Shown here in pieces: positions 17,327 through 26,175 of a DNA stretch of 64,000 nucleotides. Each line of letters begins with the position of its first letter. The stretch's first letter is position 1. The position numbers were made by a program, and so were the translations under genes. The stretch lies in NCBI GenBank assembly GCA_034044135.1, contig CP139021.1:18501-82500 (forward strand), read 5' to 3'. The notes beneath the pieces were generated by a model, which was given only the letters and a program-made list of their open reading frames with translations, ran no database searches and was not told the DNA's origin. Source of the DNA: Flammeovirgaceae bacterium SG7u.111 (lineage in GTDB: Bacteria > Bacteroidota > Bacteroidia > Cytophagales > Flammeovirgaceae).

Positions 17327-19576
17327 TTATAGATTGAACCAATAAGTAAGCTTCGCAACAATAGCTCTGTTTTTGGTAGTGAAGTCGGTAGAATAGTAGT
17401 TGTCAGTGTACACCAAGTAGAAATCAGAAACAGGCTTAAAGCGGTATTGAAGCCTTGCATTGATGTTTACATTGTCAATTTGGTCATTATATTGGAAGAA
17501 GGTGGTGAGGAAAACACTTCGAGAAAAAGTGATATCGAACCTTGGCCCTACCAATATGATATTTCCACTAGAGTGTGGCTCAGGAAGGTTGATTTTATTG
17601 TAAGAAAAATTAAGAGAAGCAATTCCAAAAGGCTGGAAACGGTAATTGATATCTCCTTTGATACTGAAAAGATCACCATTGTAATATTCTCCCAAAATAG
17701 TTTCAGCAGCAAAATAAAATTTCTTGCGCTGGTCAGAACTGAAGCTGCCGCCAACACTCGAATAGCTGTGGTCGGATCCCTCTGGCAAAGGAACCCCGCC
17801 AGATCTGGTAGGATCAAAATCTCTAAATAGGTATGTGTATTCATTTTGCACACCTAGGTTCATGCTAGCATTATTGGCAAAGCGGAACTCATAAAAAAGG
17901 GTGTACCTATGATCTGTTTTACCATAAGTTTCATTCCAAATATATTCAGCTTCTATGCCAGGACCATGCTTAGCAATTTTGTTGTTTGGGTAAAAGGTAT
18001 ATTGAGCTGTAGGTGCAAGCCTTTTATAATCTTTACGAGGAGCAAACCCAACCTCTGGGTTAAAGTTTTTCCCCACTATTTGGTGGTTCCACTCTAACCT
18101 GACCGCAGGGCTGTTGTATATTAAATTTGCACCATGGGAAAAAGCGTCTTTATTATTTTCTGTAGAAAAAGATTGATGGTAAAAAAATTTACCTGTCCAT
18201 TTATTATCCTGAGAAGCGAGATTATAGTCGATACCGGCGAGCCTGTTGTAGTTGTTACTGGCAATGCCAGGAGTTAAGGTGGAGTCCCCATCAAACACAT
18301 GTGTTGCCTGCTTGTTAATTCCGATAATAGAGATATTAGAACGGGCAAAAACCTGTCGTTGAAGAGCCAAAACAGAGTAATTGTAACCAGGTTGGGAGAT
18401 AGAAGCATCTTTGGCTGTTTGCATGTTCATCACACCCATCCTCCATTTTTCATTTACTCTTCCGCTAAGGCGTGCCCCATAGTGAATTGGGTTTTGAACA
18501 TTAACCCCCGTATTTGGATCAAGGGCAATTCCAATTCTTCTAGAGAAGAAAGGCCTAATTCTCGACGATCCGAACGAGGCAAAAATATCTTGGTTTTCGA
18601 GAAAAAACTGACGGCGTTCAGGATAAAATAGTTCGAAGCGGGTCAGGTTTGTTTGCTGGACATCCGCTTCAACCTGCGAAAAATCTGGATTAATAGTGAG
18701 GTCAAGGTTTAAAGAGGGTGTAATACCAATTTTAGCATCTCCCCCAAAGTTGAACTTATTTTCTGACTCACCGTCCTCTATATAATCGGTGACAGACGAA
18801 CCTGACACATATGGGATAAGCGCGATATTAGGTCCGGGCTTTTCAAGCGGTTCTTCAAAAATTATATCTCCCGAAAATGCTACAGAAATTATACTCTGAT
18901 TTCTTGGAATCATCCCCCAAGATGATTGCTCTGCAGTTTTGCTATCTATACGAAAAAAATTAGCTTTCCATATCTGTGAGCCTCCTTGGTAGCGCAAGGT
19001 CTTGAAAGGAATTGCCATTTCTGCTGTCCAATATCCTTCGTGCATTTTTGCTCCAGAAAACCACTTGTTGTCCCAAGAAAGGTCAAACCCAGAACTACCT
19101 CCCGATCCACCCGAAAGCCCAGATACCAATGCTTCTCGTTGAACACCAAATGGGTTTATTCCAAACAACATACCATTGGTTTGGTCTTGGAAAGGGTCGA
19201 AGACTACAGAAACCAAATCGTTGTGCGTTCCACTAAAATCTCTTCGTAAAGATGTAGTAACCCAAGGCCCAGGTTTAGGGTCTATAACCTTAAACGCGAC
19301 ATATATAAACTGTTTGTCGTAGGTAATCATCACCTCAGTACTTGTTTCCGACTTTAGGGAGTCCATTGGGAAGTGTTGCCAGAAACTTTTAGTACGGGCA
19401 GTATTTTGCCAAGTTGGGTCATCTAGCACTCCATCAACTTTTATTTTTTCAGAGGTTTTCTTCACTTTAAGTAAGGGTCTAATACTTTTGGTAGACTGCC
19501 CAAATGAACGGTGAAAATCTAGTGATAAAAAGGTACATACAAGGGCGACTAAGTAGAAGAATTTACTCACTATCAT
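17327..19576 (-). CDS. DUF5916 protein with CBM9-like N-terminal domain, outer-membrane barrel
   Basis: Function is unknown; such proteins are abundant in Bacteroidota. A signal peptide covers about residues 1-27 (FFYLVALVCTFLSLDF, cut near FGQS). Residues 40-230 look like the family 9 carbohydrate-binding fold: KIKVDGVLDDPTWQNTARTK, then EVMITYDKQFIYVAFKVID and DLVSVVFDPFQDQTNGMLFG. From about residue 250 onward there are repeated strand patterns typical of a 16-strand-like barrel, starting NLDLTINPDFSQVEADVQQ and FELFYPERRQFFLENQDIF, ending AKLTYWFNL with an aromatic residue near the C-terminus. It is 749 residues long and stands alone on the minus strand. Annotation as a hydrolase in some databases is not supported by any catalytic motif I can see. 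Confidence 0.8.
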   Translation of the reverse strand: MIVSKFFYLVALVCTFLSLDFHRSFGQSTKSIRPLLKVKKTSEKIKVDGVLDDPTWQNTARTKSFWQHFPMDSLKSETSTEVMITYDKQFIYVAFKVIDPKPGPWVTTSLRRDFSGTHNDLVSVVFDPFQDQTNGMLFGINPFGVQREALVSGLSGGSGGSSGFDLSWDNKWFSGAKMHEGYWTAEMAIPFKTLRYQGGSQIWKANFFRIDSKTAEQSSWGMIPRNQSIISVAFSGDIIFEEPLEKPGPNIALIPYVSGSSVTDYIEDGESENKFNFGGDAKIGITPSLNLDLTINPDFSQVEADVQQTNLTRFELFYPERRQFFLENQDIFASFGSSRIRPFFSRRIGIALDPNTGVNVQNPIHYGARLSGRVNEKWRMGVMNMQTAKDASISQPGYNYSVLALQRQVFARSNISIIGINKQATHVFDGDSTLTPGIASNNYNRLAGIDYNLASQDNKWTGKFFYHQSFSTENNKDAFSHGANLIYNSPAVRLEWNHQIVGKNFNPEVGFAPRKDYKRLAPTAQYTFYPNNKIAKHGPGIEAEYIWNETYGKTDHRYTLFYEFRFANNASMNLGVQNEYTYLFRDFDPTRSGGVPLPEGSDHSYSSVGGSFSSDQRKKFYFAAETILGEYYNGDLFSIKGDINYRFQPFGIASLNFSYNKINLPEPHSSGNIILVGPRFDITFSRSVFLTTFFQYNDQIDNVNINARLQYRFKPVSDFYLVYTDNYYSTDFTTKNRAIVAKLTYWFNL

Positions 19577-19815
19577 TAAAAAGGTTTATGAATAAAATAG
19601 GGGAGCTAGTACAAAAAATAATAGAACTGAAGTCGGTTGACCCAGTTTGCTGTGGTATAAAGGAAGGTGGTATGACAAAAATAATGAATTAATAAAACAA
19701 AAGGACTCAGGAAGGCTAAATGGCGACAGAATGGTCATAGTAAAATACAAGATGTATGCTTAACCTTATTAGGCACATTCCTTCACCTAGTCTACAAGCC
19801 GTTTATAAGGATTTA
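19577..19815. other. Intergenic region between divergent DUF5916 and blaI genes
   Basis: This 239-base stretch holds the 5' flank of the DUF5916 gene. On the minus strand TATTTTTTG about 50 bases before that start resembles a -7 box with one extra base. No small gene, repeat or RNA is evident. The BlaI operators begin at 19816, about 240 bases from the DUF5916 start, and probably do not control it. Confidence 0.4.
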
Positions 19816-19831
19816 TACGATAAAAATCGTA
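19816..19831. promoter_or_regulatory. BlaI-type operator 1
   Basis: TACGA (19816-19820), six bases, then TCGTA (19827-19831). The same dyad with the same spacing occurs twice more downstream. It lies upstream of the -33 element. Confidence 0.65.
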
Positions 19832-19837
19832 GTAAAA

Positions 19838-19869
19838 TTTGCCATTACGATAGATGTCGTATATAATTG
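19838..19869 (+). promoter_or_regulatory. Promoter of the blaI-M56 operon
   Basis: TTTG at 19838-19841 and TATAATTG at 19862-19869 are separated by 20 bases and approximate the phylum consensus. Operator 2 lies in the spacer and operator 3 covers the expected start site, so a bound repressor would block polymerase. Confidence 0.6.
19846..19861. promoter_or_regulatory. BlaI-type operator 2
   Basis: TACGA (19846-19850), TAGATG, TCGTA (19857-19861). Its start is 30 bases from operator 1. It lies between the -33 and -7 boxes. Confidence 0.7.
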
Positions 19870-19872
19870 TAT

Positions 19873-19888
19873 TACGATAACTGTCGTA
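19873..19888. promoter_or_regulatory. BlaI-type operator 3
   Basis: TACGA (19873-19877), TAACTG, TCGTA (19884-19888). Its start is 27 bases from operator 2. It lies at and just after the predicted transcription start, 94 bases before the blaI start codon. Confidence 0.7.
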
Positions 19889-19981
19889 TAAAGTCTCTTG
19901 GATACAGTTTGTCAAGGGACAAAAGGAAAATTGATCTAGTGTTTTTAGATATAAACTACCATCCTTTAATAATTTGAAAAT

Positions 19982-20374
19982 ATGGCTAAAAAGGAAAAAT
20001 CATTAAAACCTACTGAAGCGGAGCTAGAAGTGCTACAGGTACTTTGGTCGGAGGGAGCTTCAACGGTGAGGTTTGTTCATGAAAAAATAAACGAAACCAA
20101 AGAAGTAGGCTACACCACCACGCTCAAAATCCTTCAAAATATGCTGGAAAAAGGCTTGGTTATGAGGGACGAGCAAAGTAGAACACATATTTATAAAGCT
20201 GCCGTGGCGGAACAAGATATCCAGAAAAAACTGCTTGACCGCTTCCTCGAAACCACATTTGGAGGCTCGGCACTGAAACTTGTAATGCAGGCCTTGGGCA
20301 ACAATACTACAACACAAGACGAACTAGCTCAAATCAGAGAATTTCTTAACGAAAAAGAAGGAGGTAAAAAATGA
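19982..20374 (+). CDS. BlaI/MecI/CopY-family transcriptional repressor
   Basis: These winged-helix repressors bind short dyads as dimers and are inactivated when a partner M56 protease triggers their cleavage. The winged helix is seen at PTEAELEVLQVLWSEGASTV, then EVGYTTTLKILQNMLEKGLV and the wing RDEQSRTHIYKAAV; residues 75-130 form the dimerization helices. The length of 130 residues is normal. It overlaps the M56 gene by four bases (ATGA), so the pair is co-translated, and three matching operators lie just upstream, which points to autorepression. No beta-lactamase gene is adjacent, so the wider regulon is unknown. Confidence 0.92.
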   Translation: MAKKEKSLKPTEAELEVLQVLWSEGASTVRFVHEKINETKEVGYTTTLKILQNMLEKGLVMRDEQSRTHIYKAAVAEQDIQKKLLDRFLETTFGGSALKLVMQALGNNTTTQDELAQIREFLNEKEGGKK

Positions 20375-22608
20375 ATCTCATAGAAAAACTACTCTCGTCG
20401 GAAGTTGTACAGGCACTTGGTTGGGCCATTTTGCATTCTTTATGGCAAGGATTTTTAGTTGCCCTTATTTTAGGAGTGCTCATGCTGCTGTTGCACAAGC
20501 ATTCTTCTACAGTGAGGTATTTCGTGTCGGTTACAGCACTTGTAACCGTGCTTTTGCTCTCAGCGGTTACCTTCTTTGGCTTATATGATTCGCTTAGGCA
20601 GCCTCTACCAAAAGGCGATGTTTCCGTTAAGTACAAAATTATTCCGAATATAGGTGAAGGGCATACCTATTACCAAATTCCTAAAGAGGGTGGATTTTGG
20701 ACTTCTTTAACTTCTTTTATCGATTATTTCAATATGCACCTTCCGCTCATAGTCACTATTTGGCTTGTTGGGGTAGCGGTACTAGCTTTGAGGTTACTCG
20801 GAGGCTTGGCTTATGCTCAGCGATTGAAATCGTATCGTACCAAAATGCTAGGGGAGGCTTGGCAAGCAAAGCTTAAGAAGATGGCAAATCACCTGCGTAT
20901 AAAACAGGAAATAGAGCTATTAGAATCATGTTTTGTCAAAGTCCCCATGGTAATCGGGCATTTGAAGCCCGTGGTTTTGCTGCCTGTAGGTACGGTTACA
21001 GGGCTTTCAGTGGAGCAAGTGGAGGCTATTTTGGCACACGAGCTAGCCCACATTTCCCGCAACGATTACTTGGTAAATATTTTCCAGTCAGTGGTAGATT
21101 TGATATTTTTCTATCACCCTGGGGTTTGGTGGATTTCTGCCAACATCAGGTCCGAAAGGGAAAACTGCTGCGATGACATTGCAGTAAGCCTTAGCGACGA
21201 TCGCCTTGCGGTGGCAAAAGCTCTAACCAACTTGCAAACTATTACGTGGAGTGCCCCAAATATGGCGATGGCGGCTACAGGCAAGAGTGGAAAGTTATTC
21301 AATAGAGTAAAAAGATTGGTTGAGGCAAAAAGTACCAACCCAACTTTCAAAGAAGGATTTATTGCCGCATGCGTGTTGATGGTAAGTATTCTGAGCTTGT
21401 CCTTCAACGCTAGCTCAAACTATGAAAGCAACCCTGAAGAACCGACTCAAGTATGGGTAGAAAAAGAAATGCCATTTCTTGCTACTACTGTGACCTCAGA
21501 ATCAGAAGTACCTGAGGCAATTGCACCTGAAATAGTAGAAAAAGAAAATAAAAGCGCAACAACGGTAGCAAGTTCGAAGGTAGAAGTGGTAAACGGTGAA
21601 ATAGGTGTTGCCACTGCTATTTTGCCTGCACCGGTGGGAATTGCCTCTAAAATGGCCTACCCAATTATAGTGGGAAGCGATACTACCAAAAACAAATATT
21701 GGTACAGGGCAAACCAAACACTAAGCACTACGCTCAAAAATGGCAAATATGCTTTTATTCGCTATGATGAAAAGGGAGAAATAGCCGAAATGTTTGTAGA
21801 AGGAAAAAAGGTAAGCAAGAAAAAGTTTGCCGAATATGAGCCAATGCTGAAAAAAAACGTGTGGGCAAATGATTTCCAAAGGGCTCAACATGAAAGGGAG
21901 CGCGCAGTCGCTAATGCTTTGAGAGAAGCGAAACGAGAAACTGCTAGGGCACAAATGGAGACAGAAAGAGCAGTAAATAGGGCAATGCGAGAGGTGGAAA
22001 GGGAAACTGCAAGAGCAAAAGTTGAATGGAGCGAGCACGAGGAAGAGTGGCAGGAGGCCATGGCAGAAAGCAGAGAGGCAATGGCAGAAGGAAGAGAGGC
22101 TTGGCACGAAGCAATGGAAGAACTAAGAGAGATGAATATTGAGCTTTCCGACAGCATGAACGTGAATTTTGTGATGCCTGTTATTCCCAACTTTGTTTTT
22201 GCCGACTCAGGTATAGTCTGGAATGGGGTAGCTGTAGGAATCGATGCTGCATTGCAAAGCTTAGAAGCTCTTGAAGGGCTAGAAGCATTGGAGGGTTTGG
22301 AAGGCTTAGCGGAGTTAGCCGAATTAGAAGAGTTAAAAAATTTGCATGAGTTCAGTAATGGAGCGAATTACAGAAGTTGGTCGTACGGAGGTATGCAGAA
22401 AAGTTTACTAGATGCGCTCAGAAGTGATGGTTTTGAGCCAAAGAGCAATGGTGAGTACAAATTTGATATAGATGGAGAAAGGCTATTGGTGAATGGGAAA
22501 AAGCAGTCAGATGAGGTGTACCAGAGATATAAAGAAATACTTGAGCAGGAAACGGGGAATGATTTGGATGAAGGAATGCACTACATTTTGACAATAGAAG
22601 AAGATTGA
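20371..22608 (+). CDS. BlaR1-like M56 membrane metallopeptidase with long periplasmic coiled coil
   Basis: M56 proteases sense an outside signal and cause loss of their BlaI partner. Membrane helices lie near residues 14-36, 48-68, 121-145 and 328-348. The zinc motif is HELAH (223-227) and the third ligand region SERENCCDD (Glu264 nearby). In BlaR1 a penicillin-binding domain follows the last helix; here there is none. Instead the roughly 395 residues after it contain a block around residues 458-494 (EMFVEGKKVSKKKFAEYEPM), a highly charged coiled coil at about 502-593 (repeats of REAKRETARAQMETERAV type), a Leu/Glu/Gly repeat at about 626-660 and a second copy of the GKK block at about 694-728 (RLLVNGKKQSDEVYQRYKEI). 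The sensed signal is therefore probably not a beta-lactam, but this is inference. Confidence 0.88.
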   Translation: MNLIEKLLSSEVVQALGWAILHSLWQGFLVALILGVLMLLLHKHSSTVRYFVSVTALVTVLLLSAVTFFGLYDSLRQPLPKGDVSVKYKIIPNIGEGHTYYQIPKEGGFWTSLTSFIDYFNMHLPLIVTIWLVGVAVLALRLLGGLAYAQRLKSYRTKMLGEAWQAKLKKMANHLRIKQEIELLESCFVKVPMVIGHLKPVVLLPVGTVTGLSVEQVEAILAHELAHISRNDYLVNIFQSVVDLIFFYHPGVWWISANIRSERENCCDDIAVSLSDDRLAVAKALTNLQTITWSAPNMAMAATGKSGKLFNRVKRLVEAKSTNPTFKEGFIAACVLMVSILSLSFNASSNYESNPEEPTQVWVEKEMPFLATTVTSESEVPEAIAPEIVEKENKSATTVASSKVEVVNGEIGVATAILPAPVGIASKMAYPIIVGSDTTKNKYWYRANQTLSTTLKNGKYAFIRYDEKGEIAEMFVEGKKVSKKKFAEYEPMLKKNVWANDFQRAQHERERAVANALREAKRETARAQMETERAVNRAMREVERETARAKVEWSEHEEEWQEAMAESREAMAEGREAWHEAMEELREMNIELSDSMNVNFVMPVIPNFVFADSGIVWNGVAVGIDAALQSLEALEGLEALEGLEGLAELAELEELKNLHEFSNGANYRSWSYGGMQKSLLDALRSDGFEPKSNGEYKFDIDGERLLVNGKKQSDEVYQRYKEILEQETGNDLDEGMHYILTIEED

Positions 22609-22672
22609 GGCGAACCCTATCATTAGTTCTTGCGTTCTAATAGCAAAGTCATAACGCCCAATTTGACTGTAT

Positions 22673-22707
22673 AAAGCCTCCAGCCCTTGAAAGGGCTGGG
22701 GCTTTTT
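22673..22707. terminator. Bidirectional terminator between the M56 gene and dsbD
   Basis: AAAGCCTCCAGCCCTT (22673-22688) pairs with AAGGGCTGGGGCTTTT across a tiny loop; one T-G mismatch interrupts the stem. It is followed by five T on the plus strand and by a short A-run on the other side. Confidence 0.85.
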
Positions 22708-22730
22708 GCATTTTATACCTTTGGTCAAAA

Positions 22731-24869
22731 CTATTTTACCGCCAATTGCTTTTGGCGGGTCTCAAATTCCTTCAAGCCACTGTCAAGAAAGTCTACAAAA
22801 TTCTGAACTTCCAAGTCAAATGCTTTAGGTTTTGCTAAAAGTTCTCCTTTATGGTCAAGAAGTAAATAGAACGGTTGAGCATTGTTTTTAAATTTACTAA
22901 TTTGCCAATCTGCATTTACCTCGCCCAAAGTCTTTTTCACTTTTCCATCGTACGAAGAAGTTACCCATTCACTTTCAGGTAAAAGCGTACGGTCATCCAC
23001 ATACAGTGCAACTACTACATATTCATTTTTCAAACGCTTAAGTACAGGCGTTTCTCCCCATACATTGTCTTCCATTTTTCGGCAGTTCACGCAACCATGC
23101 CCCGTAAAATCAATAAATATTGGTTTGCCTTCCGCTTTTGCTGCTGCCATTCCTTCTTCTAGGTCAAAATAACCTTGTATTCCGTGTGGAAAATGAAGTT
23201 TATCAGCATATTTTCTTTTCGAATAATTACTAGCAGTAGTCACATTGCTCTGAGAAGTTGAGCTACTTCCAGCATTTTCCCGTATCGTTTTTACTAAGTC
23301 AAACTCGTGGGTGGTCTGAGGAGGTAGGTAGCCCGAAAGCAACTTTAAAGGAGCGCCAAACAAACCTGGTAAAAGGTAGATGACAAAAGTAAAAGATACT
23401 ACAGCCAATAACATGCGTGGTATAGGGACAATTTCAAGTTTGCTATCGTGTGGTAGCCTGATGTAGCCTAAAAGGTAAAGCCCTAAAGAAAGCGCAATGG
23501 CTGCCCAAATGGCAATATATACGTATCTGTCCAATATTCCCCAGTGGTAAACTTGGTCGGCTACGCTCAGAAATTTAAAGGCGAGGGCAAGTTCTACAAA
23601 CCCCAAAACCACTTTTACCGAATTCATCCATCCACCCGATTTTGGCATTTTGCTGAGCCAAGAAGGGAAAAATGCTAAAAAGGTAAATGGTATGGCAAAA
23701 GCGAGAGAAAAGGCAAACATTCCGGCAACGGGCTTCACAAATGCACCACCGGCCGATTCTACTAAAATACTCCCTACAATTGGTCCTGTACATGAAAATG
23801 AAACTAACACGAGTGTAAATGCCATAAAAAATGGTGCTAAAACACCACCTTTGTCAGCCTGCCTATCCATCGAATTGACCAATTTACTTGGCAATACTAT
23901 TTCGAACATTCCGAAGAAGGAAAGCGCAAAAATGAAGAAGATTGCAAAGAAAAGAAGGTTAGGAAGCCAGTGAGTACTGAGGAAATTTGCCGCTGCTGGA
24001 CCAAAAATTTTCGCTACAATCGCTCCAATTACGGTGTAGATCAAAATGATGGAAATACCATAAGTAAGCGCTTGGAAAATATTTTTAGCCTTAGGTTGGT
24101 TAGGCTTGTTAAAAAAGGAAACAGTCATGGGAACCATTGGGAAAACGCAAGGAGTAAGAATTGCGGCAAGACCTCCTAAGAAAGCGATTACCATAAATCC
24201 CCAAACCGACTCGCCCTCTTCCGACATGTCGGCACTAAACTCTTGAGCTTCTTCTATGCTTTCAATCGCCTCGCCTGAATCTCCAGGAACGACAACCTGA
24301 TCTTCTTTTACCTCTTTAGGTTCAGGTGTTATTTTTTCCAACTTTTCTTCAGGAGCTGGAGTTTCATCTCCTCCATTACCTACCTTCAGCTTATTAAAAG
24401 TGAAGTCTTCGCTGGCAGGGATACATTTTCCATCAATATCAGAGCAAACTTGGTAGGAAACAGATGCTTTTACGCTAAAATTTTTAGAAAGGACTTTTAC
24501 CTTTTGTTTGAATACCCCTTCTCCTTTGAAGTAAGTATATTCTCCACCCCAAATCTCTTCATCAAACTTTTTACTTGGATTAATAGGTGTAATGCCTCCA
24601 ACTAGTTCGTAACTATCATTTGGTTCAAAAGAAAACTCTGTGACCATGGGACCTAAATCAGGATCAAAGTCTGATGAATACAAGTACCAATCTTTTATAA
24701 TACTAGCTGTAAAAACTAGCTCAACGGTTTCCCCAACTTGGGCTTCTTTGGTTGAGATATTGCTATCCCACGTAGCTGGTTCAAGTATTTGGTTAGGAAG
24801 GTCAAATTGTGCGAAGCCTTTGGAGGCAGTCAATAGTACTAAAAATAGAAGAAAAACTGTTTGTCTCAT
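22731..24869 (-). CDS. dsbD: Thiol:disulfide interchange protein DsbD
   Basis: DsbD carries electrons from cytoplasmic thioredoxin across the inner membrane to periplasmic oxidoreductases and cytochrome c maturation proteins. A signal peptide is present (MRQTVFLLFLVLLTASKGFA). The N-terminal alpha domain (about residues 30-150) has the paired cysteines around YQVCSDIDGKCIPAS. A Glu/Pro-rich linker leads to the eight-helix beta domain with its redox cysteines in TPCVFPMVPMTVSFF and VSFSCTGPIVGS. The C-terminal gamma domain has a thioredoxin motif, DFTGHGCVNCRKMEDNVW. I start at ATG 24869, three codons inside a TTG-started frame, because the signal peptide begins there. The length of 712 residues is slightly above E. 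coli DsbD because of the linker. Confidence 0.93.
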   Translation of the reverse strand: MRQTVFLLFLVLLTASKGFAQFDLPNQILEPATWDSNISTKEAQVGETVELVFTASIIKDWYLYSSDFDPDLGPMVTEFSFEPNDSYELVGGITPINPSKKFDEEIWGGEYTYFKGEGVFKQKVKVLSKNFSVKASVSYQVCSDIDGKCIPASEDFTFNKLKVGNGGDETPAPEEKLEKITPEPKEVKEDQVVVPGDSGEAIESIEEAQEFSADMSEEGESVWGFMVIAFLGGLAAILTPCVFPMVPMTVSFFNKPNQPKAKNIFQALTYGISIILIYTVIGAIVAKIFGPAAANFLSTHWLPNLLFFAIFFIFALSFFGMFEIVLPSKLVNSMDRQADKGGVLAPFFMAFTLVLVSFSCTGPIVGSILVESAGGAFVKPVAGMFAFSLAFAIPFTFLAFFPSWLSKMPKSGGWMNSVKVVLGFVELALAFKFLSVADQVYHWGILDRYVYIAIWAAIALSLGLYLLGYIRLPHDSKLEIVPIPRMLLAVVSFTFVIYLLPGLFGAPLKLLSGYLPPQTTHEFDLVKTIRENAGSSSTSQSNVTTASNYSKRKYADKLHFPHGIQGYFDLEEGMAAAKAEGKPIFIDFTGHGCVNCRKMEDNVWGETPVLKRLKNEYVVVALYVDDRTLLPESEWVTSSYDGKVKKTLGEVNADWQISKFKNNAQPFYLLLDHKGELLAKPKAFDLEVQNFVDFLDSGLKEFETRQKQLAVK

Positions 24870-25085
24870 TACTGTCAAAATATTTTATGCGGTTGTGGTT
24901 GTTGACAAAGGAAACCAAGGGATTCCCAATGCAGTTCATTTTACGATATTTGATCGAGCCAAGAAAGGTAAGTTTTCTTGGGGATATAAAGGTAACTCAT
25001 TTGTTAGAGGGTTTTTGCCACTTTTCCATCTATTCGATTTTTTTATAAAAAGGGGGGCATGCCAGCTTAATCAAGTATTTAAGAA

Positions 25086-25238
25086 TTAAGCAGATTCTTT
25101 TCCGCTTTTTTCTTGTTGGCACTTTTTCCCCTTCATATGAAGTTTTCTGTTTTGCTTGTAGTCTAGGTAATAACCAACAAGGGGAAAAATTGTACTCCCG
25201 ACTATAATGAAAATGACTAAATAAACGGTTGTGCTCAT
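25086..25238 (-). CDS. Possible 50-residue single-span membrane protein
   Basis: An open frame of 50 codons begins at ATG 25238 and ends at TAA 25086. The product starts MSTTVYLVIFIIVGSTIFPL, giving one membrane helix at residues 4-23, followed by a tyrosine pair and a strongly basic, soluble tail (LDYKQNRKLHMKGKKCQQEK) that would face the cytoplasm. No family was recognised. It is the only coherent frame in the 494-base gap between dsbD and the carotenoid gene, with membrane-protein-like composition. It could be a small accessory subunit or a chance frame. Confidence 0.45.
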   Translation of the reverse strand: MSTTVYLVIFIIVGSTIFPLVGYYLDYKQNRKLHMKGKKCQQEKSGKESA

Positions 25239-25363
25239 GTTTTTTTGTGTTTAGGTTGTAAAGTTAAGCTTTTGAAATGGCAGGGTCTAATGCTAAAACA
25301 AAAAGTTGGACTAGAGGTTTAGTAGCTAACTAGGCAAATGGTTTTATTTTTAGCTTCAGAAAA

Positions 25364-26092
25364 ATGTCAAATACCTCATTATCTTCAGGAAAGAAACTTG
25401 TTATGGTTGCTCAGAGGCAATTAGCCTCCTTACCCAACATTTCTATCCAGAGAGGGGCTTTAGGCTTCCTATTCGCCTTGCATTTTTTTGGTGTTTTGGG
25501 TATTCATGTGCCTTTTATGGCCGAAAGCTTAAGACAGTTGACTCCTTTCGAATCGTTTCTTTCTCTTACCCCGCTCAACCTCCTCTTGACCTGCGGCATA
25601 TTGTTGCTTTTCCACAAGGAATGGAATAAAAATTTTGTCACATTTATTCTCCTTTGTGTATCTGTAGGCTTTTTTATTGAGCTTCTAGGTGTCTCAACTG
25701 GTTTGGTGTTTGGCGAGTACGAGTACGGGGGGGTGCTGGGTCCAAAGTTGTGGGGAACTCCTCCCATGATTGGTGTAAACTGGCTAATCCTCGTGTATGC
25801 ATCTGGTTCCATTGTCTCCGGTTTGCCAGTGGGCAATTGGGCAAAAGCAGCAATGGGAGCTGCGCTCATGGTAGGCTTGGATGTGCTTATAGAGCCTGTT
25901 GCCATGCATTTTGGATTTTGGTATTGGGTAAATAATACGGTGCCAATGCTAAATTACCTTGCTTGGTTTGCGGTTTCCTTCGTACTTGTTTTTGCATTTC
26001 TAAAACTGAAGTTTAACAAAAAAAATAAGGCAGCTATTTACGTATTTCTTGCCCAGTTAGGTTTTTTCGCAGCCAATCTCCTATTAATGTAG
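25364..26092 (+). CDS. cruF: CruF-type carotenoid 1',2'-hydratase (DUF422 family)
   Basis: CruF adds water to the 1',2' double bond of a carotenoid psi end, as in myxol, saproxanthin and flexixanthin synthesis. Seven or so hydrophobic helices are visible. The conserved GVSTGLVFGEYEYGGVLGPK block, then GTPPMIGVNWLILVYASG and the DVLIEPVAMHFGFWYW block carry the acidic and aromatic residues typical of this integral-membrane family. The length of 242 residues is in range, though the N-terminus has about 25 extra polar residues. No other carotenoid gene is adjacent, so the gene is detached from the usual cluster. The hydratase role is inferred from the family. Confidence 0.75.
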   Translation: MSNTSLSSGKKLVMVAQRQLASLPNISIQRGALGFLFALHFFGVLGIHVPFMAESLRQLTPFESFLSLTPLNLLLTCGILLLFHKEWNKNFVTFILLCVSVGFFIELLGVSTGLVFGEYEYGGVLGPKLWGTPPMIGVNWLILVYASGSIVSGLPVGNWAKAAMGAALMVGLDVLIEPVAMHFGFWYWVNNTVPMLNYLAWFAVSFVLVFAFLKLKFNKKNKAAIYVFLAQLGFFAANLLLM

Positions 26093-26175
26093 TGCATATT
26101 TCCTTGTAAATGTCCAAGGTTTTCTAGGCTTTCTTATATTTACGATACAACTACAAGAAATCAACAACTCGTATC

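Noticed and set aside
20371..22608. A beta-lactam resistance operon because of BlaI and BlaR1 homology
   Set aside because: No beta-lactamase gene is next to it and the M56 protein lacks the penicillin-binding sensor; the class C-like serine hydrolase at 61915 is far away and has no matching operator.
24640..25089. 149-codon plus-strand frame overlapping the start of dsbD
   Set aside because: Most of it is antisense to the confident DsbD signal peptide and alpha domain, and its product has no protein-like features.
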